12,473 nucleotides of DNA, taken from contig DHJT01000078.1 of assembly GCA_002404465.1 (NCBI GenBank), positions 1-12,473 on the forward strand. Reading direction: 5' to 3'. Numbering within the stretch: position 1 is the stretch's first letter; every line of letters starts with the position of its first letter. The stretch comes from Sutterella sp. UBA4713. GTDB lineage: Bacteria > Pseudomonadota > Gammaproteobacteria > Burkholderiales > Burkholderiaceae_F. The notes beneath the pieces are model-generated. The model saw only the letters and a list, made by a program, of their open reading frames with translations. It did not search any database and was not told the DNA's origin. Made by a program: the position numbers and the translations under genes. Below, in pieces: positions 12,424-12,473 of this stretch.

Positions 12424-12473
12424 TGGTGGGTCGTGCGAGATTCGAACTCACGACCAACGGATTAAAAGTCCGC
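12424..12473 (-). tRNA. tRNA-Lys (TTT), partial at window edge
   Basis: The 3' part of a tRNA is visible on the minus strand: anticodon arm GCGGA/TCCGT with loop CTTTTAA (anticodon TTT), T stem GTGAG/CTCGC around TTCGAAT, 3' acceptor strand ACGACCC and an encoded CCA. The 5' half lies outside the window. With the CTT gene after it, the pair covers both lysine codons. Confidence 0.95.

Noticed and set aside
12074..12457. Minus-strand frame of 127 codons across the tRNA-Lys genes
   Set aside because: It reads through tRNA-Lys(CTT), its terminator, and the peptidase promoter; this is a shadow of RNA genes.
12424..12473. Tandem near-identical tRNA-Lys sequences as a possible integration site
   Set aside because: The two tRNAs differ in anticodon and acceptor stem, and no integrase or duplicated tRNA end is visible in the window.
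1..12473. Search for CRISPR arrays, transposases, phage or defence genes
   Set aside because: No regularly spaced repeats, no transposase or integrase motifs, and all substantial coding regions have housekeeping or envelope assignments.

Overview
The window is a compact bacterial chromosome segment with ordinary housekeeping and envelope genes. I see no phage, insertion sequence, CRISPR or defence genes. Base composition looks close to half G+C. Three things suggest a betaproteobacterium of the order Burkholderiales, possibly a gut Sutterellaceae (Sutterella/Parasutterella type): the order mlaF-E-D-A-C-B with mlaA inside the operon, the yqgE-ruvX pair close to a PlsC-type acyltransferase, and the body of the CAT-anticodon tRNA. 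The placement is inferred from gene order and family knowledge, not from a search.

Layout. 12-1640: a membrane-anchored, sulfatase-fold transferase resembling phosphoethanolamine transferases, with a run of nine C directly after the start codon. 1787-2296: a small lipoprotein made of two BamE-like repeats. 2333-2821 (minus): a YbaK-family aminoacyl-tRNA deacylase, divergent from yqgE. 2870-5191: yqgE/algH, ruvX/yqgF, a plsC-like acyltransferase and a FadM-like acyl-CoA thioesterase. 5263-8994: a complete mla phospholipid-transport operon, mlaF-mlaE-mlaD-mlaA-mlaC-mlaB. 9031-9107: tRNA with a CAT anticodon (elongator Met most likely), with its promoter lying over the mlaB stop codon and a strong terminator after it. 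9344-10672: a BrnQ-type branched-chain amino acid transporter behind a structured leader. 10864-12132 (minus): an M20 metallopeptidase with its own promoter. 12325-12473 (minus): tandem tRNA-Lys genes (CTT, then TTT, the latter cut by the window edge) ending in an intrinsic terminator.

How the genes fit together. The central block groups lipid functions. The PlsC-like enzyme acylates lysophosphatidate, and the thioesterase hydrolyses acyl-CoA. The Mla system moves phospholipid between the inner and outer membranes: MlaA is the outer-membrane lipoprotein, MlaC the periplasmic carrier, and MlaFEDB the inner-membrane ABC complex. Together with the first gene (probable lipid A or glycan decoration) and the small lipoprotein, much of the window concerns the cell envelope.

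The points most worth a second look are the poly-C tract at codon 2 of the first gene, where a one-base change either way gives an early stop; the brnQ leader, with a terminator-like hairpin overlapping a 26-codon ORF; the direct ruvX-plsC junction; a Tat-like signal peptide on MlaC; and perfect palindromes near both ends of the M20 peptidase gene. No clearly novel multi-gene system is visible.
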